64,000 nt of DNA from a candidate division KSB1 bacterium (GCA_034506175.1 JAPDQB010000009.1:82529-146528); one strand, 5' to 3'. Shown: positions 54,755-63,862, counted from the first letter of the stretch. Notes: generated by a model not told the origin, from the letters alone. Numbers and translations are program-made.

Positions 54755-56954
54755 CACCTCAACAGATTCTTCCACGGCGAAATTTTCCGCTTGGCAACAG
54801 CGCCGGGCCCGGCAGCGCCGGCGCGCGAAATGGCCGCTGCTCATCGGCAGCGCCGTGTTTGCCCTCGCCGCGATGCTACATCTGCGCACCCTGCCCTTTG
54901 CCGGAATTTTTGAGCGCCTCGAGCGCGCCAATCTCGATCTTTTCTTTCGCCTGCGCGGCGAATTAAAGCCCGACTCTCGCATTCATCTCGTCGTCATTGA
55001 CGATGCCAGCTTGCAGCAAGTCGGCGGCTGGCCGTGGCCGCGGCTGAAATTGGCGGAATTGCTGACACGCGTTCTTGCCCGCAATCCCAAACTCGTTGTT
55101 TGCGATTTCATGCTGCCCGACAAGCCGGAAGAAGCGTCGGGCACAAAAACTCTCGCGGATGTTGTGGCTTCATCACAAAAAATTATTTTCCCCTACTATT
55201 TTTCTGATTTGGGCAACTCGGCAGGCAATCCTATCGTGCCGGAGGCGATTGCGGCGAGTGCTTATTTGCTTTTTGATTTTCGGGAAAAACTTTTGCGCCA
55301 TCCGCCGGTTGCAGCGGGAGCCGTCAATCATGCATCGCAAGAACTGTTGGCAGCGAGTTTGCCCGGCGGCCACATCAATCTTTTCCCAGAAGAAGATGTT
55401 GGCGATGCCAAAGTCCGCTGGGAAGCGCAGATTTTGCGTTATGGTGATTCGTATTTTCCCTCCCTGCCCGTGCAAGCCGCCGCGCAATTTTTGCAATTGA
55501 CGCGCGGACAAGTACAGGTCAAAGTCGGCAGCGGCATTCAGATCGGCGACATCTTTGTGCCTACTGATGAACGCGGTTGGACATTGATTAATTATTACGG
55601 CGGCGCCGGAGCTTTTCCGCAAACTTCGGCGGCAGTTATTTTGCAAAAAGGCGCGCTATCAGCATTGGCAGGTAAAATCGTTTTTATCGGCTTAACCGCT
55701 GCCGGCACGCAGGATTTTGTGCCGACGCCAATTTCATCGCGCCTTCCCGGCGTCGAAAAACTCGCCACCTCGACCTCAAATATTTTGCAAGGCGATGCGC
55801 TCATTCGCAACAACACCGTAGAAAATTTTGAATTCGTTGCGCTGATCGTCTTGGGATTGGCCGCTTTGTTGGCGGCGTTGCGCCTGCCGCGATTGTATAT
55901 CGGCGTCGTCTTGCTCGGACTCGTGCTGCTGACCTGGGTCGGCGCGTTCGGCTTCTTCACGCTGAGCCGCATGTGGATTCAATGTGCCGGCATCATCTTC
56001 GCCATCATTACCACCGGAGGGGTAACGACGTTCTTGCGTCAAAAACTTGGTGTTGCCCCGCAAATTGAACATTCATTCGGCGACTCAACGCGAATTGTGG
56101 TGACGGATGCCAATGGCGAGTTGATTCGTCTCGGGCGCTTTGAAATCATCGGCGAGATCGGCGCCGGCGCCATGGGAAAAATTTATGAAGGATACGATCC
56201 GACCATCAATCGCCGGGTGGCGATCAAAACCATTCGCGCTGACCTGATGCTGAGCGGCAGCGAGCGCGTGCGCCAGCGTTTTCTCCGCGAAGCGCAGGCG
56301 GCTGGAGCCCTCAATCACCCCAACATCGTTACGATTTATCAAGCCGACGAAGCCGGGCCGTTCTCGTTTATTGCGATGGAATTTTTGGAAGGCGAGACCT
56401 TCGAGAAGATCATTGAAAAGCGCGCGCCGCTGACACTGGAGGAAATTTGCCGTCTGGTCGCACCGGTTTGCGACGCGCTGGATTACGCGCATCGCAACGG
56501 CGTCGTGCACCGTGACATCAAGCCCGCCAACATCATGCTCACCCATGACGGCATCGTCAAAGTCATGGACTTCGGCATCGCGCACGTCGATTATTCGACA
56601 CTGACCCAGGACGGCGCGGTGCTCGGTACGCCGAGCTACATGTCTCCCGAGCAAATTCGCGGCGAAAAAGTCGACGGCCAATCCGACATGTTCTCGCTCG
56701 GCGTGATCGTTTACGAAATGGCCACCGGCCAGCGGCCGTTCGTGGGCGAATCGCTGGCGACGATTTCCAATCGCATTCTCGCGCAGATGCCGATTCTCGC
56801 CTCCGATCTCAATCCGAAATTATCTCCGGCGTTTGACGCCGCGCTGGTCCAGGCCATGGCGAAGGATAAAACCCAACGCTTTGCCATGGCAAAAGAATTT
56901 GCCGAGGCGCTGCAGGCAGTGTGTGTGCTCGCAGAATTGTCAAGTCATCAATAA
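54741..56954 (+). CDS. CHASE2-domain serine/threonine protein kinase
   Basis: ATG 54741 (PNVDTSTDSS) overlaps the FecR gene end and is preferred over 54651, which lies inside it. One TM helix near residue 35 (LLIGSAVFALAAMLHL) leads to a CHASE2 sensor (DSRIHLVVIDDASLQQVGG, WPWPR). Three TM helices follow, then a Hanks-type kinase: glycine loop GEIGAGAMGKIYEG, Lys in VAIKTI, HRDIKPANIML, DFGIA and GTPSYMSPEQ. All catalytic residues are present. The operon suggests that the FecR/LysM and propeller proteins report on the envelope to the kinase. Confidence 0.9.
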   Translation: MPNVDTSTDSSTAKFSAWQQRRARQRRRAKWPLLIGSAVFALAAMLHLRTLPFAGIFERLERANLDLFFRLRGELKPDSRIHLVVIDDASLQQVGGWPWPRLKLAELLTRVLARNPKLVVCDFMLPDKPEEASGTKTLADVVASSQKIIFPYYFSDLGNSAGNPIVPEAIAASAYLLFDFREKLLRHPPVAAGAVNHASQELLAASLPGGHINLFPEEDVGDAKVRWEAQILRYGDSYFPSLPVQAAAQFLQLTRGQVQVKVGSGIQIGDIFVPTDERGWTLINYYGGAGAFPQTSAAVILQKGALSALAGKIVFIGLTAAGTQDFVPTPISSRLPGVEKLATSTSNILQGDALIRNNTVENFEFVALIVLGLAALLAALRLPRLYIGVVLLGLVLLTWVGAFGFFTLSRMWIQCAGIIFAIITTGGVTTFLRQKLGVAPQIEHSFGDSTRIVVTDANGELIRLGRFEIIGEIGAGAMGKIYEGYDPTINRRVAIKTIRADLMLSGSERVRQRFLREAQAAGALNHPNIVTIYQADEAGPFSFIAMEFLEGETFEKIIEKRAPLTLEEICRLVAPVCDALDYAHRNGVVHRDIKPANIMLTHDGIVKVMDFGIAHVDYSTLTQDGAVLGTPSYMSPEQIRGEKVDGQSDMFSLGVIVYEMATGQRPFVGESLATISNRILAQMPILASDLNPKLSPAFDAALVQAMAKDKTQRFAMAKEFAEALQAVCVLAELSSHQ

Positions 56955-57360
56955 TAGGAGTAATTGTCATGGACGTTTGCACACCCATCACGATGAAAAT
57001 GTAGCGCAGACATCTTGTCTGCATGCGGCTGGAAGCCTGCGCTACGGCATTTTCGTGGTAAAATGTAGCGCAGACATCTTGGCTGCATGCAGGCTGGAAG
57101 CCTGCGCTACGGCATTTTCATGGTAAAATGTAGCGCAGACATCTTGTCTGCATGCGGCTGGAAGCCTGCGCTACGGCATTTTCGTGGTAATTGCCCATGC
57201 CCGGGTGCGGCACCCGATCATGATGAAAATAAACGATTGTCGTGTCGCCTTCAGGCGTTCAACTTTTGTCGGGAGCCCGACGCCTCAAGGCGCAACAACG
57301 AACTTATTTTCAGAGGAAATTTTTGGTCAAACTCTGAACGTTGAGCTGTGAAAAACGGTT
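56955..57360. repeat. Tandem family-A repeats plus one family-B unit
   Basis: Three units of about 63 bp each, starting near 57000, 57062 and 57126, contain GTAGCGCAGACATCTTG, GCATGC and GCCTGCGCTACGGCATTTTC. A family-B palindrome follows at about 57238-57305 (CGCCTTCAGGCGTTCAAC to GCCTCAAGGCGCAAC). No gene is supported; short frames here only translate the repeats. Confidence 0.75.
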
Positions 57361-58203
57361 TTACCGGGGTTTCGGGTAAAGTGAACTTTGCTTCTCCCAG
57401 AGTTTTGCATACTTGGTGAAAACATACGCCGCCGACAGGCTCGCCAAAATAAATCCTTGCACGCCATCCAGGAATCCAGCCTTGAACACGTACATTCGCA
57501 GAAAAAACCAAACCGGTCGGAACAGCAAATCCCACAAATGAAAACGCTTGCCCTGTTGATCTAATTCCGCCGCGGCCAGCGAGGTGTAGCGGTTGAACTT
57601 TTCAAAATAGTGGCGCAAGTTGCGGTCAGTGTGGTGCAACAGATGATTTTTTAACCGGCCAATTTTGCCTTCGACTTCGACGCCTTCGTGAATTTGCCGA
57701 TCATTGAATTGGCCGGCTTCGCGACGGAACAGGCGCAACACGTAGCCCGGATACCAGCCGCCGTGCCGAATCCACTTGCCGAGAAAATTTGCCAGGCGCG
57801 GCAACTCGAAGCCGTTGGCCGCTGGGTTACCCGCGAGCGTGGCGATGATCTCGTCGCGCAATTCCGGTGTGACGCGCTCATCGGCATCGATCCATAACAC
57901 CCAATCGTGAGTGCATTGCGAAAGCGCAAAATTTTTCGCCGCCGCAAAGCCTTCCCAGCGACGGATGAAAATTTTGTCGGTAAATTCCCGCGCCAGCGCC
58001 GCCGTGCCGTCCGTGCTCTCGGCATCAACGATGACGATCTCATCAACCCACTGCAACGAGATTAAACACTCGCGGATGTTTTCGGCTTCGTTTTTGGTGA
58101 TAACCAACGCCGATATTGATTGCACCTTGTGCAGTGCGGATTGCGGATCATCGCTTGCTCGGCCATCCACAGGCAAAACGTTTTCAAAGTTTGCTGCCGT
58201 CAT
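57361..58203 (-). CDS. Glycosyltransferase family 2 (LPS core type)
   Basis: The GT-A core is SALVITKNEAENIRECLISL and WVDEIVIVDAESTDGT, then VLWIDADERV (DxD-like) and GYVLRLFRREAGQFNDRQIH. This is the KdtX/WaaE-like group that adds sugars to LPS core. It has a C-terminal amphipathic region but no strong TM. Its ATG overlaps the stop of the upstream antitoxin-like gene (ATGA). Confidence 0.85.
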   Translation of the reverse strand: MTAANFENVLPVDGRASDDPQSALHKVQSISALVITKNEAENIRECLISLQWVDEIVIVDAESTDGTAALAREFTDKIFIRRWEGFAAAKNFALSQCTHDWVLWIDADERVTPELRDEIIATLAGNPAANGFELPRLANFLGKWIRHGGWYPGYVLRLFRREAGQFNDRQIHEGVEVEGKIGRLKNHLLHHTDRNLRHYFEKFNRYTSLAAAELDQQGKRFHLWDLLFRPVWFFLRMYVFKAGFLDGVQGFILASLSAAYVFTKYAKLWEKQSSLYPKPR

Positions 58204-58553
58204 GCATATTGAGAAGTCCAGATTTTCTTTTTAAAATCAGACTTCGGGCAAGTCGGGACTCGTCTCGAAGAGATTTTCTGCCGGCGCTTTTCACGTTTTA
58301 AAGCTTCGGACAGCTTTTGTTGTAGCCACAGATTGACCAGCGTTTCCGAAGAAACGCCGCGTTGAGGCGCCACCTCGTTAATTCTTTGAGCCAGCTCGTC
58401 TTCCAGGCTTAAGCGTCTGGGGACGAGATCGATTTTCACGTCTTTGACCTCACGCCAGTAGTCGCGATAATCGGTCAAAGAATGAGTCTCCCAAAATTCA
58501 ACCTCCTCCTCCAGGCTTTTAAAATGAAGAATACAATCAAATATCGGCCTCAT
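58200..58553 (-). CDS. BrnA/CopG-type antitoxin-like protein
   Basis: The 117-residue product contains EEEVEFWETHSLTDYRDYWR, then SLEDELAQRINEVAPQRGVS, LVNLWLQQKLSEA. The FWExHDxxDY-like opening and the ribbon-helix-helix tail match BrnA/CopG-type antitoxins. The start is uncertain; ATG 58553 overlaps a broken toxin-like frame. It is followed by overlap with the GT2 gene. Confidence 0.65.
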   Translation of the reverse strand: MRPIFDCILHFKSLEEEVEFWETHSLTDYRDYWREVKDVKIDLVPRRLSLEDELAQRINEVAPQRGVSSETLVNLWLQQKLSEALKREKRRQKISSRRVPTCPKSDFKKKIWTSQYA

Positions 58554-58660
58554 GGGTACGGCCCCACGCCGAATACAAATCTTCACCTTCAGTAACCTCG
58601 CCTTTCTCACGGAATTCGATATAGGGACGATTTTTAAAAACTCCTGTACACGTCTCATCC
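58535..58660 (-). pseudogene. Frameshifted BrnT-like toxin fragment
   Basis: On the minus strand one frame gives RPYIEFREKGEVTEGEDLYS and WGRTHE. After a one-base slip near 58545 another gives GRYLIVFFILKAWR. The two halves in order resemble the middle and end of BrnT-type ribonuclease toxins, where a glycine-rich turn precedes RYLxVVF. The N-terminal half is missing, as the region runs into the GT9 gene. Confidence 0.45.
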
Positions 58661-58668
58661 CTTCATTT

Positions 58669-59868
58669 TTATAAAACAAGCTCCGCGTTGACAAGCCGTC
58701 GAGCTGCAGTCTCATCGCGAGTTGAATTGAGCCGGTCATAAATCTCCCGCACCGCGCCGACAATCCACGCCGGCTTGAATTCGGTCACACAGATCGGGCC
58801 GTGCGGCATGTCGCAAACTTTTTTCCAGCACGGCGCGCACGGCAGATCGCGAATGATTTTGACGCCGCGATTGTAAAGATCAACTTCGGCGGCGCAGGAC
58901 AGGCCAAACCAGGCGACGACATATTTTTTCAACGCGATGGCGATGTGCATGCCGAGGGAGTCACCGCTCACCACGATGTCCGCCAAATTTTCGAGAATGA
59001 GGCCGGCGCGCAAGCCGAGTGTGGTCGGTGTCGCAATCGCCAGCCCGTCCGTCATCTCGACGAGGCGCTGATTGCGTTCGGTATCTTCGCGGCCGCCGAG
59101 CAGAATGATTTTGGCCTCCGGCATTTGTGCGGCGATTTGCCGAATAACTTCGGCTTGCGTCTCAAGCTCCAATTTCTTCAAAGCGAAAAGCTCGGAGCAG
59201 CCGGTATTGATGCCGATCACCAGTGGCGCCTCATCGAGTCCTAATTCTTCTCGCCAGCGTTCGCCTTCGGCCAGCTCGGCGGCGGTTAATTGCAGGACAT
59301 ACTCGTCGCGGCAGTGTTCAATCTCCCAGGCTTCGGCGAGGATGTCATTGCCGGTGCGTTTGTTGACGCGAAATTTGAAATGATCATCGACGCCGAGGCG
59401 GAAGCTGTATTCCGCACCGGCATTGAGCGGGACAATGGCGCCGTTTTCATTTAACCCGAAGCCGCGTTTGGTTTCGGCATTCACAAGATTCATGAACGCA
59501 GCGGCCGGCCGGCTTTTGTCGGCGTTCAGCGCCAGCTCGAATTTCTGCTGCAACAACACCATGCGGTTTTCATCGTTCCACTCCACAAGATGGTCGATGA
59601 ACGGATTGTTGGCCAAAAGCGGCAGCGCATTTTTCCGGGTGATCCACGTGATATGGCTGTTGGGATAACTCCGCTTGATCGCGGGCAATTGTGCCGTCGT
59701 CGCCAGCACCGTGCCCAGCGCGTCGAGATTCACCAGCAAAATCCGCGCGCCCATTGGAATACGATCCTGGCATCCTTCGCACAGTTTAAATGGAACGCAT
59801 GGCTTGTAGCCGCTGAACAACCGGCAATCCGGAACCAATGTTTTGGGCGGATATTTCGACTGCATCAC
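58669..59868 (-). CDS. Glycosyltransferase family 9 (heptosyltransferase-like)
   Basis: After a cysteine-bearing N-terminal tail (CRLFSGYKPCVPFKLCEGCQ), the GT-B fold begins ILLVNLDALGTVLATTAQLP. It has the donor-binding regions LVIGINTGCSELFALKKLEL, IILLGGREDTERNQRL and VVSGDSLGMHIAIALKKYVV. A second cysteine cluster (LPCAPCWKKVCDMPHGPIC) is near the end. These are GT9/ADP-heptose transferase features; the cysteine sets suggest a bound metal. It belongs to LPS or surface glycan synthesis with the GT2 gene. Confidence 0.8.
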   Translation of the reverse strand: MMQSKYPPKTLVPDCRLFSGYKPCVPFKLCEGCQDRIPMGARILLVNLDALGTVLATTAQLPAIKRSYPNSHITWITRKNALPLLANNPFIDHLVEWNDENRMVLLQQKFELALNADKSRPAAAFMNLVNAETKRGFGLNENGAIVPLNAGAEYSFRLGVDDHFKFRVNKRTGNDILAEAWEIEHCRDEYVLQLTAAELAEGERWREELGLDEAPLVIGINTGCSELFALKKLELETQAEVIRQIAAQMPEAKIILLGGREDTERNQRLVEMTDGLAIATPTTLGLRAGLILENLADIVVSGDSLGMHIAIALKKYVVAWFGLSCAAEVDLYNRGVKIIRDLPCAPCWKKVCDMPHGPICVTEFKPAWIVGAVREIYDRLNSTRDETAARRLVNAELVL

Positions 59869-59977
59869 ACAACTTTATTTATTCAACTTGCCCCTTGCCA
59901 GGTAACTTACAGATTTGGCGATTGAAGTGCAAGCAAAAAATCACTTGCTTTTTTGCGATCAAACGACTAATTTTTAG

Positions 59978-60079
59978 TGCCACACAACTCAGCGAATTTT
60001 ATTCGCTAAAAATTTGGCCGAAGAAGCGGCCGGGTAACCGACGAGGCCCCGGGCCCAACCCTCGCTGGGTTGTGTGGCA
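59978..60079. repeat. Long inverted repeat with G+C-rich interior
   Basis: TGCCACACAACTCAGCG (59978-59994) pairs with CGCTGGGTTGTGTGGCA (60063-60079). Inside are GGCCG/CGGCC and GGCCC/GGGCC pairs. Just outside, CTTCGGCC followed by ATTTTTTT (60089-60103) pairs with GGCCGAAG inside, so alternative folds are possible. It lies upstream of a small gene. Confidence 0.55.
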
Positions 60080-60161
60080 ACCGCTCGCTTCGGCCATTTT
60101 TTTAACATCCCAGTTGTCCTTGAAAGTTTTGAGGAGAATCGGGATTGGAAAGGGGTAGGTT

Positions 60162-60410
60162 ATGCCCTTCTGGATTTACTGTGACCGGCAGGCACAGGCC
60201 GGCGATCTCCGCCGCATGCAGATTTTGACGAGCGACGAGCTGTCGTTGCGCGAAGATCTGCGCGGCCCGTTCAACTCGCTGCAAGAGGCCGTCAAAATCG
60301 CGGAGACGCTGATCTGGAGCATCGTGACGAGCATCCTGGATCGTCTGCGCACAGAGCAACCCAAAAAATTTGCCGTGTTCCCTTCGGCAAAGCCGAATGG
60401 CAAAGAGTAG
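60162..60410 (+). CDS. Small hypothetical protein
   Basis: The 82-residue product begins MPFWIYCDRQAQAGDLRRMQ and has FNSLQEAVKIAETLIW in the middle. GAAAGGGGTAGG lies upstream of ATG 60162 and a clear terminator follows, which supports a real gene. No signal peptide or TM segment is present and no family is recognised. Confidence 0.55.
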   Translation: MPFWIYCDRQAQAGDLRRMQILTSDELSLREDLRGPFNSLQEAVKIAETLIWSIVTSILDRLRTEQPKKFAVFPSAKPNGKE

Positions 60411-60456
60411 CAAAAGTTTTTCTGCGCTCGTAACGCGGCAAGCGGTTCAATCAAAG

Positions 60457-60487
60457 ACGGCGGCGCAACAAGCGTCGCCGTTTTTTT
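60457..60487 (+). terminator. Rho-independent terminator after the small gene
   Basis: ACGGCG-CGC and GCG-CGCCGT form a stem with one mismatch around AACAA, followed by seven T. It reaches the last base of the convergent molybdopterin oxidoreductase gene. Confidence 0.75.
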
Positions 60488-62486
60488 ATGGCAACGCGGC
60501 CACTTCCACGCGCGCATCGTTGAAACAGGCGCCGCCTCCAACCGAGCTAATCGTATCCGGCGCCAAGGCCGTTGCGGTTTGTCCATTCTTCGAGGCTTTG
60601 CGCCAAGCGCCTTTGGGCATGCTCACCACGCCCTCACGAACCTGCCGGCTGATTTTTACCCGGCAATGCACTTCGCCGTAATGATTGAAGACGCGCACGA
60701 GGTCGCCGTTTCGTATCGATCGTTGCTGCGCGTCAGCGGGATGCATGAAGAGAAACAACTCGGGCATGTTGTACTCGCCCAACGAGCTGCTGATCAGCTT
60801 GTCGGTTGCCGGGCTGATCAACGCCAGCGGAAAGCCGTTAGAAAGTTCATCGAGATATTCAAACGGATTTTCACCGAGAACCTCCGGGCTGAGCTGCACT
60901 TTGCCGCCGCTGGTCATCGGAAACGTGTTGACAAATTGAATCGGCGTTGGGCCGGGAAAGTCAAAAAAAGCGATGCGCTCGTTTTTCAGTTTTTCAAAAT
61001 TTAAATCTTTGATGCCGCCGATGGCATCAACGGCGCGGCGGAGATAGGCTGAGGTGTCTTCGTAAAACGCGCGCTCAGTCCAGCCCATGGCTCGGCCGAG
61101 CATCGCAAAAACTTCTTCGTTCGATTTGGCCTCGCCGCGCGGCGCAATCACCGGTTCCAGATATTGCACCGCGTAGCTGCCGTAGGCTTTCTTGATTTCT
61201 TTCTGCTCCAAAAAAGTCACCGCCGGCAGAAGAAGATCCGCATAAATCGCGGTGTCCGTCATCACTTGCTCGAACACTACCGTGAACAAATCTTCGCGCT
61301 GCAAGCCTTTGATCACGGCATTCTGATGCGGCATCGTCGCCACCGGATTGCAGTTGTAAACAAAAATGGCTTTAATCGGCGGATGCTGTTCTTCCAGCAA
61401 AATTTTGCCGAGCAGGCTCATGTTCAGCTCGCGGGCCGTCGCCGGCGTGGAGTCAACCAATTTGCCGTCATCAACGCGATACGCGCCGCTGTTGCTCATG
61501 GTGTAACCGCCGCCGCGTTGGCCGAATTTGCCCAACAAAGCCGGCATCGCCAAAATTGCCGCCACGGCCTGCCCACCGTTGCGATTGCGCTCCAGTCCCC
61601 AGCCGCAGCGCAGCACCGCCGGCTCGGTTTCGGCATAGAGGCGCGCGAGTTTTTCAATCATCGCAGCCTCAACGCGAGCGATACGCGCCGCTTTGTCGAG
61701 AGGATATTCAGCGGCCTTTTTCAGGAGAATGTCTGCCCCGGTCGTGTGTTTCTCAATGAACGCGCGATCCAATAAATGATGCTCCTGCCAATAGTTGATC
61801 ATCGCCAGCGCCACGACGACATCGGTTCCCGGATAAACCGGCAGATGCAGGTCAAACTCGTTAACCGAAAAATTCAAACGCGGATCGACGACGGCGATCT
61901 TGGCGCCGGCGGCTTTGGCTTTTTTCAAATACGGCACGAGGTGAATGTTGGAGGCTTTCGGATTGGCGCCCCAAATCAGAATAAAACGCGCGTGGGCATA
62001 ATCCTGAAACGCCACGCCCGGCATGCGGCCGTACATGGCTTTTGCCACCGCCGTCGTCGGCGCGGCGCAAACCGTGCGCGCCAAACGCGAGGCGCCCAAT
62101 TTGTCAAAGAAAGCCGCGTCCGCCGTGCCTTGTCCCAACATGCCGTTCGAGCCGCCATAATAAAACGGCAAAATCGCCTCGCCACCCCAGCGCTGCTTGA
62201 TCGCGGCAAAATTTTCGCAAATCAAATTGATCGCCTCGTTCCAACTGATGCGCTCGAATTTGCCCTCGCCCTTTTGGCCGGCGCGGCGCATCGGAAACAG
62301 CAGGCGCTCGTCGCTGTAAAGACGTTTGGCAAAATTGCCGATTTTGGAACAGATGAATCCGTTGGTCACCGGGTTGGCGTGCGACCCGCGCAGTTGCATC
62401 ACGCGGCCGTCGGTGACTTCAACTTCAAGACTGCAGGTGTCAGGGCAATCCATCGTGCAAACCGAGGGGAGAATTTGGGTGGGCAT
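60486..62486 (-). CDS. Molybdopterin-dependent oxidoreductase (DMSO reductase family)
   Basis: The N-terminal [4Fe-4S] motif is C10-x3-C14-x3-C18-x27-C46. It is followed by MGD-binding regions IILIWGANPKASN-like (FILIWGANPKASNIHL), VVDPRLNFSVNEFD, GWGLERNRNGGQAV and FVYNCNPVATMPHQ. The length of 666 residues and the CTMDCPDTC start are like soluble or thiosulfate-reductase-like catalytic subunits. No twin-arginine signal is seen, so it seems cytoplasmic. No iron-sulfur or membrane subunit gene lies next to it. The reaction is unknown. Confidence 0.85.
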   Translation of the reverse strand: MPTQILPSVCTMDCPDTCSLEVEVTDGRVMQLRGSHANPVTNGFICSKIGNFAKRLYSDERLLFPMRRAGQKGEGKFERISWNEAINLICENFAAIKQRWGGEAILPFYYGGSNGMLGQGTADAAFFDKLGASRLARTVCAAPTTAVAKAMYGRMPGVAFQDYAHARFILIWGANPKASNIHLVPYLKKAKAAGAKIAVVDPRLNFSVNEFDLHLPVYPGTDVVVALAMINYWQEHHLLDRAFIEKHTTGADILLKKAAEYPLDKAARIARVEAAMIEKLARLYAETEPAVLRCGWGLERNRNGGQAVAAILAMPALLGKFGQRGGGYTMSNSGAYRVDDGKLVDSTPATARELNMSLLGKILLEEQHPPIKAIFVYNCNPVATMPHQNAVIKGLQREDLFTVVFEQVMTDTAIYADLLLPAVTFLEQKEIKKAYGSYAVQYLEPVIAPRGEAKSNEEVFAMLGRAMGWTERAFYEDTSAYLRRAVDAIGGIKDLNFEKLKNERIAFFDFPGPTPIQFVNTFPMTSGGKVQLSPEVLGENPFEYLDELSNGFPLALISPATDKLISSSLGEYNMPELFLFMHPADAQQRSIRNGDLVRVFNHYGEVHCRVKISRQVREGVVSMPKGAWRKASKNGQTATALAPDTISSVGGGACFNDARVEVAALP

Positions 62487-62750
62487 GATCGCCTGCTTTC
62501 CTGTTCGGATTATTTTTGCTTGACTTTTTGAGAAAAATACAACACTCTTTTTTTAAAGATCCATCTTGAAGTTTGACTATGCTTCAACTTCAACGAACAA
62601 TATAAGCATTTCGCCCGATCTAATCAAGATTGATTTTGCGAAGAAAATTATGCGGCAACATTTTATAATTGCACAGCAACCGCCAATCACGAACGCTTTC
62701 GCCGTCACTACCGTCGTTAACGCTTGCCCAACCTTTATCAGAACCCGCCC
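62487..62750. promoter_or_regulatory. Divergent intergenic region
   Basis: AT-rich spacer between the molybdoenzyme and threonine dehydratase genes, expected to hold both promoters. No firm promoter or operator could be picked by eye. Confidence 0.3.
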
Positions 62751-63710
62751 ATGAATCTGGAGAAAGAACTCATAAAACTCGACGACGTTCTCGCCGCACG
62801 CGAGATCATCGCCGGCCGCGTGCATCGCACGCCGATGACACGCTCGACATATTTAGGCGAACGGACCGGCGTTCGGCTATATTTCAAACTGGAGCTTTTT
62901 CAAAAGACCGGCTCGTTCAAGCCGCGCGGCGTTTTGAATAAACTCCACCATCTCAGTCCACAAGACAAACAGAAGGGTGTGATCACGCTTTCCGCCGGCA
63001 ATCATGCGCAGGCTTTGGCCTGGGCGGCGCGACAAGAGAACATTCGCGCCACGGTCGTGATGCCGGCCGCCAGTCTTCGCAGCAAGATCGAAGCGGCTCG
63101 CGGCTATGGCAGTGAGGTCGTTTTGGCCGAAGGCGATTTGCTGGCGACTTGTCTTCAGATTCAAAAAGAGCGCGACTTGACTCTCGTGCATCCGTTTGAT
63201 GATCTCCACATCATCGCCGGGCAAGGCACGGTTGGATCGGAGATTCTCGAAGATGTGCCCGAAGTCGATGCGGTGATCGTTGGCGTCGGTGGAGGCGGGT
63301 TGATCTCCGGCATGGCAACGGTCATCAAAGCGCAGAAGCCGGCAGTTAAAATCATCGGCGTCGAGCCGGAGGGTGCCGCGGCGATGACACAAAGCCTGCA
63401 GTGTGGCGAGCCGGTGCGCCTGGATCGCGTCAATACCATTGCCGACGGCTTGGCCGCGCCGTTTGCCGGAAAGCACACATTGGCGCATGTGCAAGCGTAT
63501 GTCGATGACGTGGTGATCGTCTCCGATCAGGAAATGATCGCGGCGATGCAATTGCTTCTCGAGCGCTGCAAGGTCGTCGCCGAGCCGGCTGCGGCCTCGA
63601 CTTTGGCCGCCTTGCTCGCCGGTAAAATAAATCTGCCGCGAGATGTTACGGTGGTTTGCGTGTTGAGCGGCGGGAATGTGGATCGTGAGCGGTTGAAAGT
63701 TTTGTTGTAA
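62751..63710 (+). CDS. Threonine dehydratase (threonine ammonia-lyase), catabolic type
   Basis: ATG 62751 is preferred over 62724, since the N-terminus NLEKELIKLDDVLAAREIIA aligns with family starts. The PLP lysine lies in KTGSFKPRG, with SAGNHAQALAW and GVGGGGLISG (phosphate-binding glycine loop) downstream and VLSGGNVD at the end. About 320 residues with no ACT domain is the catabolic TdcB-like form. It deaminates threonine (and serine) to 2-oxobutanoate. It has no biosynthetic neighbours here. Confidence 0.9.
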   Translation: MNLEKELIKLDDVLAAREIIAGRVHRTPMTRSTYLGERTGVRLYFKLELFQKTGSFKPRGVLNKLHHLSPQDKQKGVITLSAGNHAQALAWAARQENIRATVVMPAASLRSKIEAARGYGSEVVLAEGDLLATCLQIQKERDLTLVHPFDDLHIIAGQGTVGSEILEDVPEVDAVIVGVGGGGLISGMATVIKAQKPAVKIIGVEPEGAAAMTQSLQCGEPVRLDRVNTIADGLAAPFAGKHTLAHVQAYVDDVVIVSDQEMIAAMQLLLERCKVVAEPAAASTLAALLAGKINLPRDVTVVCVLSGGNVDRERLKVLL

Positions 63711-63771
63711 CCGCTCGTCGTGGCGCCTTCAAGCGTTGAACTTTTGTCGCAAGTCCGGCCCCCAAAGACGT
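63711..63771. repeat. Family-B palindromic repeat fragment
   Basis: GTCGTGGCGCCTTCAAGCG and TTGAACTTTTGTCGCAAG match the left arm of the family-B unit. The right arm is replaced by the start of the IS-end fragment. Confidence 0.5.
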
Positions 63772-63862
63772 TTGTCAAAGCCAGCGCTGGTTGTCCAGGC
63801 GGCACATGAGGTATGTACAGCATCTCCACCCGTCTTCCCATGGATCAGCAGGGGGGCGATGT
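63772..63862 (-). mobile_element. IS481-like left-end fragment (inverted relative to the copy at 40.8 kb)
   Basis: Read on the minus strand, it begins ACATCGCCCCCCT and continues GCTGATCCATGGGAAGACGG and CTGTACATACCTCATGTGC to TTTGACAAAC. This follows the left end at 40817-40970 closely, minus the fold-back insertion. Only about 90 bp remain. Confidence 0.7.

Noticed and set aside
57087..57344. Short open frames translating as small cysteine-rich proteins
   Set aside because: They only translate the family-A and family-B repeat units and change frame between copies.
56955..57360. CRISPR array
   Set aside because: The tandem units are about 63 bp with no unique spacers between constant repeats and no cas genes nearby.
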